Source: Chamaecyparis obtusa
Taxonomy: Eukaryota; Streptophyta; Pinopsida; Cupressales; Cupressaceae
Length of the DNA: 64,000 nucleotides
Direction: 5' to 3'
Assembly: GCA_027943335.1 (NCBI GenBank)
Contig: BSBK01000873.1
Coordinates: 1,190,001-1,254,000, forward strand
The translations under genes and the position numbers were made by a program. The first letter of the stretch is position 1; the number at the start of each line of letters is the position of its first letter. The notes under the pieces were generated by a model that ran no database searches, was not told the DNA's origin, and saw nothing but the letters and a program-made list of their open reading frames with translations. Below are positions 46,370-59,718 of this stretch, piece after piece.

Positions 46370-46755
46370 CTGGTTATGGATTGACAAAATAGTTGAAACT
46401 GAAGATTGTAAGTAACTTGAAGTTGCTTCCTCAAGATAGTGAATTTTCACATCATATGTCATGCCCTATAGATTTGGAACCAGTTAAGAGCCACACATTC
46501 TCTGTAGCCAAATGAAATAAATCCTTTACTCTTAGTTCCCAAACAAATAAAAGATCCAAATTTTGTAGAGAAAAAGCCACTAATAGAGGACCAAATTCAT
46601 AATACTAGAAAGAAAAATAAAATTAGATGCCAAGAAATGAAAACATAGATAGCTCAGATTAAACAAAAATGTTAAAACTTAATTCAAGTGATATTATTGT
46701 AGGTTCTCTACTTGGTAAGGATTCTTCATAATCTGCTTGATATTTCTTTTTAACT
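46370..46755 (-). pseudogene. DEAH-box RNA helicase fragment, two exons
   Basis: DEAH-box helicases unwind RNA, many in splicing. Exon a (46755-46683) reads KKKYQADYEESLPSREPTII, then SLE. Exon b (46465-46370) reads GMTYDVKIHYLEEATSSYLQ, then SSVSTILSIHNQ. In DEAH helicases of the DHX35/plant DEAH9 type, the stretch after motif III runs '...EPaILSVEGRGFsVkIHYvEEpvsDYlrsvVSTIL.I', so both exons fit in the right order and phase. Exon b is exactly 96 bp between TATAG| and |GTTGGT. Exon a has a good acceptor (TTTACAG|), but its donor reads TTAAGT instead of GTAAGT, which would block splicing. Motifs I-III and the C-terminal exons were not found. Confidence 0.65.
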
Positions 46756-46879
46756 CTGTAAATAAATGAGAAACAACAATCATGTTCAAATACAATGCAA
46801 TTACAACAACATTTTGTAACAAGGAGAAAAGAATAAAAAAAATTAAAACCCTTATTGCTAGTTTCTTACAAAATAACAT

Positions 46880-47609
46880 TCAAAGAAATATACTATGAAC
46901 CAGAGGCTCAATATGCTACATATACTGCTCCTGATAGACTAAAACCCAAAAGTACTTTCTATGGGAATTTTGAAAGAGCTGATTTTCTATACTCAAACTA
47001 ATGCACTAGGTAGATGTTTGTTTCAATATCTGAAAGGTCATTTTAGTTCTTTTTATTCATATTAAATACTTTTTAATTAATTTCAATATGAAAACACAAA
47101 TGTAATTAGATCATAAATTGGTGTCATTAAGTATCTTAACTAGGTTAATTGATGTTGCAGGCGTAATTTTCAGTTAGAATCTATATATTTCTTTGTGAAC
47201 ATATTGAGGAGGAACATTTGAACTACTTATTTCTTTTGCAAGCTATTACTTTTCCTTTTGTTGCTTGATAGGTTACATGCTTTCCAACTAAACACACATT
47301 TACTAATTACCTATGTTGTTATATGATGGTTTTTTGTTTCAAATTCTTGCATTTGATGGTGAGGGGAGTACATTCCAAGTACAAAATGTATTTCACTCCT
47401 TTTATGCAACTAAGATTTAATGTTAGTTGTCCTAATTCCTCGTTGCTTAACTTTTCTTAACCATTTTTTAGTAGCTACAAGTAAGTTCAGTAAATTAAAT
47501 TGCAAGTATTCCTTTGACATCCTATGTTGGTGGGTGTGTTGCTTGGAACTGCTTTTTCATTTGGAGCTCACAAACTATCCCTCCCCTATTGCTAGTATGT
47601 TTCTTATCT
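46880..47609. other. Intergenic DNA, no gene seen
   Basis: AT-rich; overlapping short frames near 47420-47700 show no motif. Confidence 0.5.
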
Positions 47610-47990
47610 CTTGCTCAAGAGATAATTCATCACAACATTTTTAGGATTCAAATCAGAAAGCAAGGTCACTGTAAACACTCCCAAGCCTATATTCTTATGT
47701 GATCTACACACCCAAAAAACCACCAGAGGTTTAACTAGCATCTTAATGGTTATGTTTAAGGAGCCCTCAAGATAGCCAATATGAGCAAGAAGATCAACCA
47801 TGCCCACACAATGATCAATCAAAGGTGTAATGTGATAGAATTCATTAATGTGACTGAAGTATGCACATCCCTCATTCAAGTTAAACATGCATGATAGCAT
47901 GAACATAGAAATAAACAAAGTTTACAATGTGAGGATATGTTCTACAACACTTCATTAATTCAAATATTTGTTTAACATTGCCTAAAAACC
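47610..47990 (-). pseudogene. PPR protein fragment, C-terminal E-type region
   Basis: On the minus strand: FELMKCCRTYPHIVNFV, then after stops NLNEGCAYFSHINEFYHITP, LIDHCVGMVDLLAHIGYLEG, and CRSHKNIGLGV ... LNPKN. This follows the end of plant PLS-type PPR proteins ('GLvnEGc.YF..M...Y.I.P...HY.CMVDLLGRaG.L.EA..fI..MpvkP...vW..LLgACR.HkNiElge.....LDP.N'). About five residues (cLLGA) are missing between VFWV and CRSHKN. Two stops lie upstream. It is unrelated by strand and position to the PPR piece at 36982-37205, but both could come from one gene type. Confidence 0.8.
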
Positions 47991-47999
47991 TTCGTTGAG

Positions 48000-50900
48000 T
48001 GAGATGAACTTGAGTGACAAAGATCTTTTAGTTGTGGATACAAAATCTAAAAAATAAATTATAGTATCGAAGTTACTAGCCTAAAAAATTAGTTGTCCAA
48101 AACTTGGTATCTAAATGTTTTAACAAAACTATAGAGAAATAATTTTTGTAAGAATTGACACAATTGCAAGCATATATATTTGACTACTATTAACATAAGA
48201 TTTAGAAAAATAGTTATTCCAAAGGAAATGACAAATGATTATGGACATAACTTTTACCAAAATAATTATTACAAAGAGATATGAGTGACCCATATTGGCA
48301 TTACTTTTAGCAAAATAATTATTTCTTTGGCATATTCTCACAGATGACGGGATGAAAATATTAACAGAGAAACAAAACCCAGATAATCAACTAACATTAC
48401 ACTTGTACATATTCAAACAAAATAATGTCTTTACAAAAAAGAACAAGCAATTACATCTGAATACGTCAATACAAGTAACATAGATTTTGAGTTCCAACTA
48501 TATAGGTACTTTAAGATGTCAACATTTTACAGACCATTTGAATTCAAAGCAAAGTAACGGTTAATTGAGTGAAGAAAAGTATAGTTTGAAGAGAATACAA
48601 GTATAGAGACTGTGCTAAGAAGGTTGCATGCAACGGAATTCAAAAGATAGTGATAACAAAAAATTAATAGTATATTTGAAAAGCCATATCGTAAAGAAGT
48701 GCCAGTGTCAATGTCACATAAGTATGGAAGTGTGAGTTGGAATCCAGCTATGGGAAAGGTTAGCAAAACATGTAGAAAATAGGATAGTCACAAGGAAAGA
48801 GGACAGTTGTTGTGAAGGTGTCACTGAATATGCATGGTTACAATTTATATACCAATAATGGGAAGTTGTTATATAACAATCATGTGCATGGCATAATGTT
48901 TATAATAATAAGGTAATGAAAGTAGAGATAACAAATTTAATAAAGTAGTTTTTGAGTTTTTTTAGAAGTGAATGTATTGCAAAATATTCACATCTTCAGT
49001 TGTTCTACTTCGATTTTGTTTTTTTCTGTTGTTTTCAATTTTTTTTTGTTGGTCTTCATTCCTATAATAGCTAAGTAGAGTAAGAGAAAGTAAATATAAG
49101 TGTATAAAGAGTTTAAAAAAATTGTCCAAACCATGCATTTTTCATAGTTGGATGTAATTCATATTGATATCATTTTGAGATACTAATGACATGAATCAAT
49201 CAATTACACCATTTAGTAATTCAGAAGATGTATAATGGAAATGTAGTAAAACTTGAAGACTATCAAACAAATAATCTCTAATAATATAATGAAATGGTTG
49301 TAGTCTAAAAAAAGAGTTTTCATTTGCCAATACAATATCAATATTAAATGTGATTTCTTTTTGAGTTTTTGTATAACAATCACTATTAATAACATTGACC
49401 ATTTTTTTACCAAAATATATTTATTTTGTGCTAGTATAGATAACAAATATAATGTTTTGTAAAAGTGATTAACTGTAGTATGGAAAGAAGAGATTGTTCT
49501 TACTTAATAATACATTGTACATAGAACAAGTTGTATCCTACGACCGGTCCAATTTAAAGTTAAGTATTAAATAAAAGTCATATGGGGTTTTACAAAAGTT
49601 TAAAAAGAATAAAAGACATGTTTTTTTAATGTATCACACATATATCTTCTAAGTATTTGTCACATTATTTGAAATACAAAGAGGAGATTGTTGCAATAAT
49701 TCAAAATTGGGAATATCAAAATTATCATTACAAAATACTAATGCAGCAAAAACATGTGTAAGAAGGTGCGTTGATTCTGAAAATACTGATGTGTGTGCAC
49801 ACAGTGTAGTCTTATCATTAACAAAGAAATTACCTTTTGAAAATCAAAATAAATTATGACCAAGAAAGCATAGAAGAGAGCAGAAAAATAAAATACAGAA
49901 ATGTAGAGGACACGAGGAACACAAAAACATATTTTCATGGTATTTTTTTTGCTGCATTGGCTAAAGTGCCTAATTTTAAATATTAAAGTACTTGAAATAA
50001 AGATATTCTTAAAAAAGAACACGCCCTATTAATGGGACAACAATTTGTATAATCAAAGACCACTATGATAGGGACACTGGACTGGTGCAATAAGTCATAG
50101 ACAATCTATAACTTATGAGATTTTTTAAATTAACTACCTAGTTGACTGTAACCCTATTCAACTACCTGGTTTAACTATTGCTAACAAGTAAGTGGTCTCA
50201 TACCTGGTTTTCTTTGGTTAAGAAATTTTTGTAGAAGTTAAAAGAATCCATGCATATTGGATTCTTAACTATATTATAGTGGATACAATAAGATGTTACC
50301 ATCAGATAGAAATGCTTTAGGTTGGAAATTGACTATTTTATATGATGGGAGGACCTTGCACAAGCTTGGAATTATGTTCATATGCCTCTATGGAGAATAG
50401 ATAACTTGTACTTGAGTCAGTAATTTTGGAATATCCTTGCTTCAGTATAACCAAATCTTGCTAATGCATCTACATTGGAAATACTATGGAGGAGGAGATT
50501 ATCAATTTCTTCTGCAGATGTTGCTGACTACATATAGTAGCCTTTGGCTTTGAAATTGTACCATAGAGCTTCATAGGGTCAGTTGCATTTTTATTTTATC
50601 TTACACAAGGTTAAATATTGAATATGGTCTATGAATTAGTTTTTTAGTTTTCCACAAAAATACAAAGAAATTTTTTCTAGAACCCTATCTTCTGCAGACA
50701 TCTAGAATTTTAATTGGAAATGGATTGTGAATTTTTTGTTTTTCGAATGCAGTTCCATAGACATTGAATTATCAGTTATATGCATTATTCTTTCCTCTCA
50801 AGACCTCCTTGAGCTATAAACACCCCTACATCAAACTAAAACCCCCCATTTGATTATGCTATGATGGAAGTTCATACCCTATCACAAAAGATCTCAATTT

Positions 50901-51754
50901 TATATACAGAGGTTGCATTGAATAGAAAACTAGGGACTGCAAGGTGGAGGGAATATAGGTGGAGATGTGTCCATTCAATTGGTAACTATAGTACAGAGTT
51001 GATGGTCCAAATGAGTTATTGGTGAAACTGGCCTCTGGCATAAGATGATCTACTGCAGTTACAATGATTTGGTACTAGTACACAACCTTCTCTTAATGAC
51101 CTATTGATTTCCTCTCATGATAATATCAACTGGTAAATATTGTGTTGATTGGTGGGTATTTATTAGAAATACTCAACTCTTGGTTATGTTAGAATTTAGT
51201 TGGAGTAGTCTTTGAGATGGATAGACACAATGTATTGTGATGGGTGATGCTGCCTTATTCAAAGGTTGAGAGTGGTTGGTGGTGTGTGGCATCCCAAAGT
51301 AATTTTTATGAGGATTTTAGTAGATACAATAAAACCCAATTTCTGTTTCAAGAAATCTGAAGATTTTTTTCCAAAAAATGATAGGAAAAAATGTTGTCTT
51401 CACTAATTTGTGTATTTGTTTCTGCCCTTCTTTATTTCTCTAAAATTACTCAGAATATGTAATTGGCATATGTGGATATGTACAAATTATAGACACCTAG
51501 GGCACCCATTAAAAGGTTTAGCTAAATGTGGTTTTAGGTAAAAAATTTTACCCGTATTTTACACTATGATTAATAGTAGGGTTTTTTTAAAATAATAAAG
51601 TATAAACCAAAACCCATTGCATATTAGGAATAAGATGAAGGAAAACTACAAAATGTTTTTGAAATCATAGAAACAATAACATTGTACATAAATATATGTA
51701 CAAATCAAAGGAATGTAATAATAATAAAAAAATAGAGCACTAACGCTTATAGTT
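48000..51754. other. Intergenic DNA, nothing recognised
   Basis: 3.7 kb of AT-rich sequence with frames under 95 codons in several overlapping registers. No motif, terminal repeat or RNA gene noted. Confidence 0.5.
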
Positions 51755-51759
51755 TATGT

Positions 51760-52336
51760 TGTTGAATTTTTAGAATGAATTCCGGTTGTCTAGAAGCCTC
51801 CATATTTGACTTTATTTTTGATAAAGTTAAATCTGATATTTTTGAGTAAACTTTTGAGAGATAAGTTCAAATCCGATTTGGGGGAAATCTATTTTCTTCT
51901 TCAGACTTCTTCTCTCTTCCTTGGACTTCTTTCTTCTTCTTTTGGACAACAAGTTTTGTATAAAGGAAAGAATATCTTTATTCTTCCATAGCATGAATGT
52001 AATTTCTCTTTGTATGCAGCAGCATAGATATTAAGTTTTTGAATACTCTATTTTTTTATCAGATATGTGAATGATTATTCTATTAAGCAGTGATTGCTTC
52101 AGATAATCTTGTAAGAGCATTGAGAAGCTCAAATTTTTTTTTATGCAGCCCAGGATAGCTATAAGTTTATTTTTATTGTAGAAGTGATTAGTTTGAATAG
52201 AAGCAAGAAGTTTCTTGCATATTTCTCCAGCTCTTGTGTCTGCCCTATTTTTGGAGATTTTGTTTTTTATCCATTGCTGAAATAGAGCTTCTTCCTATGT
52301 ATTTCTAGAATTTAGTATTTCTCTAAATTCTTGACA
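51760..52336 (+). repeat. 5' LTR of copia element 3
   Basis: 577 bp, TGTTGAATTTTTAG to TTCTTGACA. Confidence 0.95.
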
Positions 52337-52355
52337 TGGTATCAGAGCTGATTGG
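52337..52355 (+). other. tRNA-Met primer-binding site of copia element 3
   Basis: TGGTATCAGAGCTGATTGG directly after the LTR; the first 12 bases are the exact plant copia consensus. This segment is what copia element 2 has lost. Confidence 0.92.
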
Positions 52356-52403
52356 CCCTCAATCCTTGTGAGTTTGGGCATTTGTTTATCTTGCACAAGA
52401 GAC

Positions 52404-55400
52404 ATGGCTGGAGATGTAGGAAAGAGTTGGCAATAGCGACCATCCTTCAATGGACAAAATTATGATGTTTGGGCAAAGAAGATGAGGACTGTTACGACAA
52501 CAAATGATCTATGGGAGCTTGTGGTCAATGGATTTACGGATGTGACTGACCCAACTCAATTTGCTGGCCTCACAAATAATCAAAAGACTCAGTTGAAGGA
52601 GTCAAGGAGGAAAGATGCAAAAGCTTTGAGATTGATAGAAACTACCTTGACAGAGGCAATCTTTCCCAGAATAGCAACAGCTAATTATTCCAAAGAAGCT
52701 TGGGATATTCTTCACACAAGTTTTAAATGGACTGAGAAAGTTCATTTGGTGAAGCTCCAAATGCTTTGAAGAGAGTTTGAGACTCTTCTCATGAAGGACA
52801 ATGAGTCCATCTTAGATTTCAGCTCAACACTCTCTGGTTTGATAAACCAGTTGAGAACCAATGGTGAAACCATTGAGGACAAAAGAATAGTAGAAAAAGT
52901 TTTGAGAAGCCTACCCTCAAAATTTGATAATCTTGTAATTGCCATTGAAGAGGCAAATGATCTCTTAGTTATGACTATTGATGAGTTAATGGGTTCTTTT
53001 CAAACCCACGAGCATCACATTAATAGCTCTACAAATTCTTTTCAAGAACAAGTCTTTAGAGCTCAAGCCAATGCAAGAGGTAGGGGAAGAGGAAGAAACA
53101 ATTCTAGAAGAGGTTCAAGAGGCAGAGGTCCTGGTAACTCCAGACAACAAAATGCTAGAGGAGAAAGCTCAGAATGAGAAGCCACAAATGAGGGAGCTAT
53201 CAGCTCTCAAAATAATTCCAGAGGTAAGAAGAAATATACCTCAGACAAGAGTAATATTGAATGTTATTATTGTCATAAATTTGGGCATTATGCTAGTGAA
53301 TGTTGGAAAAAGAAAGGAAATCAGTCAAAACCAAGTGCAAATGTTGCTGATATGAAAGTGGGTGATGGAAATAATCCCACAACCTTCATCATGTGCAACG
53401 CTGGTGAAGAAGGCAGCCCCAAAGTCTGGTATTTAGACAACGGTTGTAGTAACCACATGAGTGGTAATGAAAGTATTTTTTCTTTTATTGATAAAAATGT
53501 AAAGTCTGAAATTAGAATGGGGAACAATGGAATTGTTCCAGTTATGGGCAAAGGATCTATTATGATCCGCACCAAGCAAGGTGAGAAACAAGAAATTCAG
53601 AATGTTTACTTTGCCCAAGGAATATTGCACAAGTTGATGAGTGTTGGACAACTCACTCAAAATGGTTACAAAGTGCTGATGGAGAATGACCAATGTGTCA
53701 TTTATGAGAAGGATGGGAGTAAGAAAATTGTTGCAGCAGTTCAAATGACAAAGAATCAAATGTTTCCATTGAAGGTAGAGATGTGTTTCTCTTCACAATC
53801 AGCAACTCCACCTCCCAAGAAAGAATGTACAACAGTACAACATTTAGCCTTCAAGAGCGTGATTGAAGACCCCTCCAAGCTATGACATTTAAGGTATGGA
53901 CATCTTGGTTATGCTGGTTTAAATTTATTATCCAAAAAAAGAATGGTAGATGATTTGCCATGTATTAAAGAGTTCAGTAACAAGTGTGAGGCTTGTATTT
54001 TGGGTAAGCAACATAGGCTGCCCTTTAATTCTGGAAACTCTAGAAGGGTAAGAGCACCATTAGAGCTGGTGCATACTAATTTAGTTGGCCCTATGCAAAT
54101 CACTTCCATTGGGGGGAGTACTTATTTTATGACCTTCATAGATGATTTCAGTCATAGAACATGGGTTTACTTTATGAAAAATAAATCTGAAACTTTTGAT
54201 AAGTTTTTAGAATTTAAAGCCCAAGCTGAAAATGAAAGTGGACAAAACCTTAAAGTCCTAAGGTTAGATAGAGGGGGGGAATATACCTCGAATATTTTTG
54301 TAAATTTTTGCAGGTAGAATGACATAAAGAAAGAGCTTATAGCTAGTTATACCCCGTAGCAAAATGGAGTGGATGAAAGAAAAAATAGAACCATCGTTGA
54401 GATGGCAAGAAGCATGATGAAAGAAAAAGGACTCCCAATTAAATATTGGGGAGAAGCTGTAGCAACAACAACCTATTTAATAAATAGAAGTCCTACAAAA
54501 GCAGTCTGTGACAAGATTCCAATGGAAGCATGGACAATGCATAGATGGACGGTTGAACACTTGAGAGTGTTTGGGTGTGTAGCATATGCACATGTGCCAA
54601 AAGAGCAAAGGCAAAAGTTTGATGATAAAGGAGTGAAGTGTGTTTTTATTGGTTATAGTCCAAAATCCAAGGCATACTGATTGTATGATCCAGTTGGTAA
54701 GAATATGATCACTTCAATAGATGTAAAGTTCATTGAGAATGAGTCATGGGATGGCTCGGTGGACACATCTTCAAGCACTTCAAGCAAAGTGCCTATTATT
54801 GATGAAGATAGTGAGGTTAATGATCAACAAAATGATATAACAATAGATATAGAAGGCTTAAGAGGGTGGCAAATTGGCCCCACAGAGAGCAACATCAGCA
54901 ATACTGAGAGTTATGATCCCACTTTCGCCTCCCTAGTGCCAAGAAAGACCAAGAGTCTAAGGGAGATGTACCAAGATGAGAGGTATGAAAATGAATTTGA
55001 TGAAAATATTAATTTTGCATTATTTTCTCATAGTGATCCAATTTATTTTGAGGATGCTGAAAAAAAAGAAAAATGGTGTAAGGCCATGGATGAGAAAATG
55101 GATGCAATAAAAAGAAATGAAACTTGGGAGCTCACTAATTTACCTCCCAACAAGAAAATTATTGGAGTTAAATGAGTTTACAAGACCAAGAGCAATGCTG
55201 AAGGAAAAATAGATAGGCATAAGGCTTGATTGGTGGTCAAGGGGTACAAACAACAGTTTGGTAGAGATTATGATGAGACCTATGCCCCTGTTGCTAGAAT
55301 GGAAACCATGCGTGCTGTCATAGCAATTACAGCCCAACACAAATGAAAGGTTTATCAAATGGATGTGAAGTCGGCCTTCTTGAATGGAGTATTGAAAGAA

Positions 55401-56570
55401 GAGGTTTATGTGGAACAACCACCTAGTTATGAAGTTTCGGGTCATGAAAGTAAAGTGTATAGACTGAAGAAGGCTCTTTATGGGCTTAAGCAAGCTCCAC
55501 GGGCATGGTATAATAGAATTGACTCATATTTGATGAGCAATGGCTTTTGCAAAAGCGATGGTGAGCCCACTCTTTACATCAAGGCATCTAATGGTAATAT
55601 TTTGATTGTTGTCTTGTATGTTGATGATTTAATCTTTACTAGGGATAATGATTCCCTCATTGCTGATTTTAAAAAGGCCATGAAAAGTGAGTTTGAAATG
55701 TCAGACTTAGGTCTCTTGAGATATTTTCTAGGCATAGAAGTAAAACAAATGCATGATGGTATTTTTATCTCTCAAAAAATATATGCAAATCAGATATTAG
55801 AGAGATTTAAAATACAAAATAGCAAGCCTACCCCAACTCCAACTTTAGTAGGTTTGAAGCTAAGCAAGCAAGATTGTAGCAGCAATGTGGATCCAACTTT
55901 ATATAAAAGTTTAGTTGGAAGTTTGATGTATTTAACAGCTACTAGGCCAGATACTATGCATGCAGTAAGTTTGATTTCTAGATTTATGGAAACTCCAAAG
56001 GAACCCCATTGGCAAGTGGGAAAGAGAATCCTATGGTATGTGAAAGGCACCAAGGGATATGGTATTTTGTATACTGCAGTAAATGTTTTTTATCTTATTG
56101 GCTACACAGATAGTGATTGGGCAGGTAGTTTGGATGATAGGAAGAGGACTTCCGGATATGTCTTTCACATGGGTTCAAGTGTAATATCATGGGCTTCTAA
56201 GAAGCAGCCCATAGTTGCTCAATCTACAGCAGAGGTTGAATATATAACAGCAAATGCAACAACATGTCAAGCTATTTGGCTAAGAAGGATCTTGGCAGAT
56301 TTGAAGGAAGAACAAGAGGATGAAACCACAATATTTTGTGACAATATTTCCTCAGTAGCATTGTCAAAGAATCCAGTGTTTCATGGAAGAAGCAAGCACA
56401 TTGAAATCAAATATCATTTTATTAGAGAACTAGTTGAGAATGGTTAAATAAAAATGGAGTTTTGTAGGTTAGAGCAGCAGCTAGCAAACATTTTCACCAA
56501 GCCATTGGGCATTGCAAGTTTTGAGTGCCTAAGGAGAAATTTGGGCATAGTTAGTTTGGATCAAGCATGA
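52404..56570 (+). pseudogene. Gag-pol polyprotein of copia element 3
   Basis: One reading frame of 1389 codons (ATG 52404 to TGA 56568-56570) with no frameshift but 11 nonsense codons (near 52434, 52767, 53175, 53883, 54315, 54357, 54678, 55173, 55227, 55344, 56445). Zinc knuckle CYYCHKFGHYASEC is at ~53265. Protease reads YLDNGCSNHMSG (Ser lost). Integrase has HLRYGHLG ... CEACILGKQ, but the first catalytic Asp is Asn (VHTNLVGPM); LDRGGEYT and GVDERKNRT follow. RT has YVDDLIFTRD. RNase H is well kept (YTDSDWAGSLDDRK, AEVEY, CDNISSVALSKNPV, ANIFTKPLGI). Most private stops are C-to-T or G-to-A changes relative to element 2. Confidence 0.95.
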
Positions 56571-56590
56571 TCTTGTTTGTTGGCTCTAGA

Positions 56591-56601
56591 CAATGGGGGA
56601 G
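56591..56601 (+). other. Polypurine tract of copia element 3
   Basis: 'caatgggggag' directly before the 3' LTR. Confidence 0.88.
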
Positions 56602-57178
56602 TGTTGGATTTTCATAATGAATTATGGTTGTCTAGAAGCCTCCATATTTAACTTTATTTTTGATAAAGTTAAATCTGATATTTTTGAGTAAACTTTTGAG
56701 AGATAAGTTCAAATCAGATTTGGGGGAAATCTGATTTCTTCTTCAAACTTGTTCTCTCTTCCTTGGACTTCTTTCTTCTTCTTTTGGACAACAAGTTTTG
56801 TATAAAGGAAATAATATCTTTATTCTTTCATAGCATGAATGTAATTTCTCTTTGTATGCAGCATCAGAGATATTAAGTTTTTGAATACTCTATTTTTTTA
56901 TCAGAGATGTGAATGATTATTCTGTTAAGCAGTGATTGCTTTAGATAATCTTGTAAGAGCATTGAGAAGCTCGTAGAATTTTTTATGCAGCCCAAGATAG
57001 TTGTAAGCTTATTTTTATTGTAGAAGTGATTAGTTTGAATAGAAGCAAGAAGTTTCTTGCATATTTCTCCAACTCTTGTGTCTGCCCTATTTTTGGGGAT
57101 TTTGTTTTTTATCCATTGCTGAAATAGAGCTTCTTCCTTTGTGTTTCCAGAATTTAGTATTTCTCTAAATTCTTGACA
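56602..57178 (+). repeat. 3' LTR of copia element 3
   Basis: 577 bp, TGTTGGATTTTCAT to TTCTTGACA, then the TATGT duplication. Confidence 0.95.
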
Positions 57179-57183
57179 TATGT

Positions 57184-58494
57184 ATGCAGAGGTTGGCTAC
57201 TATTGAGAAGAATGAAGTCCAACATAGCATAAATAGAAAAATGCATAGTGCAGAATGAGGGGCGACATGCAAGAAAGTAAATTTGTAAGAGAAGTGGGAA
57301 ACTATCCATTATCCTATTTTATATAGTCCTTGGGTTTTAACCTTTCCTTGGGTTTTGACCTTCATGGGGAGATAATTATTTTTTAAATTTATAAAATTAA
57401 AAAATACTTATGTAGGCTTTATTATAACAAAATGAATTCTATAATTATTAAAAATATTTGTATATAATTGTTCTAATAAAATTTAACTAATAACTATTAA
57501 ACAATTTTCATTGCAATAGTATTTACTTATGGGCAACTACTAAAAATAAAATAATAAATATATTTATTAAAGTGAACTTAACATTTAATACTTTAGTAAA
57601 TATATTTATTATATTATTTATTTTTTAGGTTAAATAAAATCGACAAATAAGGAAGTTACATGCATATCATGCAATAAGGAGTGGCTATTTCTTTTTGGTA
57701 ATATTGTATTTTGCATTAACTTAATTGTGAAATATACTTTATTTAAATATTATTTTAAATGCAAAAAATTATTAAAACAACTAAGGAGTGTAATTGGAGA
57801 TCAATGTAAAATTGCATACATCTAGGAAGAGTTTTGGGGAGTTTAGAGGCAGCTCCATGTTGGTTGTGAGTGACACATGGATCATATATCAGTTGAGGAC
57901 ACCTTTGGAGCAGTTAACTCTACGATACTTCCTATTACACCCCTATTTTTGAGATTTTTATTGCAAATCCGACCCAAAGGATTTTTGCAATTTGATGGAG
58001 AGATATGAGGTAGAGTTTCAGTTTAGTTCATGTTGAGTTATATTTTCAGTTCCACCCCTTGGGTTTTTGACTTTTCTATAAGGTCATGATTTTTATTATT
58101 CTTTTAGACATTTCTTTTTTCTCTTGGCTTATGACACACAACAAGAAGATGATTTTTTGGAGCCTATTATTTTAGATAGTTCTTATCAAATTTGAATCAC
58201 CTGAAAGCCATATTTCTAGCATTACACAGGTGTAGATGGATTGCTCACTCAATAAGCCTATAGGTGAATAAGCATTACTAGTGAAATGAAACTTCTAAGT
58301 ATACAAGTCTATGATATTATCAAATGTAATTATAAAGGAGTAATAATTGTTTATTTAGTCATTTTGTTTGGGTGACTAGTTATTATTGACTAATAATTTA
58401 GTCATTTTTATTTGTATAACCTTGTGATTTTTCCTAATGCCCAAATTAGTCATTTTTTAGTCATTTATACTCGTGAATTGCAAACAATTCATAG
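57184..58494. other. Intergenic DNA, no gene seen
   Basis: AT-rich. 'tttagtcattttt' recurs four times within 58355-58465. Nothing else recognised. Confidence 0.5.
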
Positions 58495-59718
58495 TGTAGA
58501 CACCTAAAAAGCCTTTGCCAAAATAAAAATATTTTATTTTGTAAAAACCCATGATGACATCATCATTAATTAATTAATTAGTTTTTATTGTCATTATCTC
58601 CTCTCCTATTTTAATTAAACACATTTAAATAAAGAATCATCGCCAAAAGCATTTAAATCAAATTTAAATGATTTTCCTCCTATTTATTAATCATTATTTA
58701 ATAAATAATGTCAAAATTCTTAAATAAATTTAATATTTTTTTAAAGACCAGAACCCTAGAATCTTCTAGAGAACCCTAAACCCTTCTAAACTTTCCTAAA
58801 CCCATCCTAAACCTACTTAGAGGGTGATTCCTAATCCTCTTAATCTAAACCACCCTCCTTTGACTTTTGGTCAAACTCCCCCATTAATGAGCCTTACATG
58901 CTTATTAATGACTCCTTACACCCTCATTAATGGCTCTTACAAGCTATAAATCAAGCCCATGTATTCTCTTTCACCTTGGTTCCCTAGGCACACTTCCCTG
59001 GTGTTTCTCACACACATGTGAGTAACCCTTAACCCTTATCCATCTAACCTTACCCCTAACCATACCCAAGACTCTACCCCAAAGCCCGAATCTGATCCTA
59101 ACTCCACTTCCTAACCCAAGCCCTTAGGAAAATCCTATAAATACTCCTCCTTCCAAGATAAAAGTATTATCTTAGTTCATATCATTCATGCATTATTATC
59201 ATGCTCATTTCTATCTACACCATCTTAACATTTTAGCATAATTGTTAGATTTCATTATCTTTTATGCTTTCTAACTCATCCTAGAATATCTTAATGGATT
59301 AACCTTGTTCATTGTTAATCCTTTCTAATCATTTCTGCATCATATCATACTTCATTTGGTTTAAAATCAATCTAGCATAATCATCCTTAGCTTAACCTGT
59401 ATTTCAGCTTTATTAGGCTCCTTGAGGTTCTAGGGGCAAATCAGGTGTTCTATACTTGATTTTGTGCCACTATGGGGTTATCATGGTCCCTGTTTGATCC
59501 TAATACTTCCTAATCTATATTAGGGACATGCTCCAAGTGTTTTGAGAGCACACTCACATCCCTAAATTGAGAGCAAATCAAACAGTGACAGGGTGCTCCT
59601 GTTGAGCTATATTTGAAGTGTCTTTGCAAATTGATTTTACTATATGCTATGAATATTCTCTTATAATAATGTTTGAATGTCTATGCTTGTTCTGAATAGG
59701 TTAGGATTTCTCTAAACA
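58495..59718 (+). repeat. Probable gypsy-type 5' LTR
   Basis: Begins TGTAGACACC and ends TCTCTAAACA (TG..CA). It is followed at once by 'cattttggcactctcgatgg', the kind of non-Met primer-binding and leader sequence found in plant gypsy elements. The C-rich stretch 'cctaaacccttctaaact' and the CATGTG-containing middle lie inside. No second LTR is in the window because another element interrupts the leader at 60538, so the assignment rests on the termini and primer site only. Confidence 0.55.

Larger units (their letters stand above)
51760..57178 (+). mobile_element. Ty1/copia element 3, complete
   Basis: 5' LTR 51760-52336 and 3' LTR 56602-57178, both 577 bp. By eye they differ at about 30 positions. 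Perfect 5-bp target duplication TATGT (51755-51759 and 57179-57183). Primer-binding site TGGTATCAGAGC at 52337, polypurine tract at 56591-56601. Gag-pol lies in one frame between. It is the best-preserved element in the window. Confidence 0.97.
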
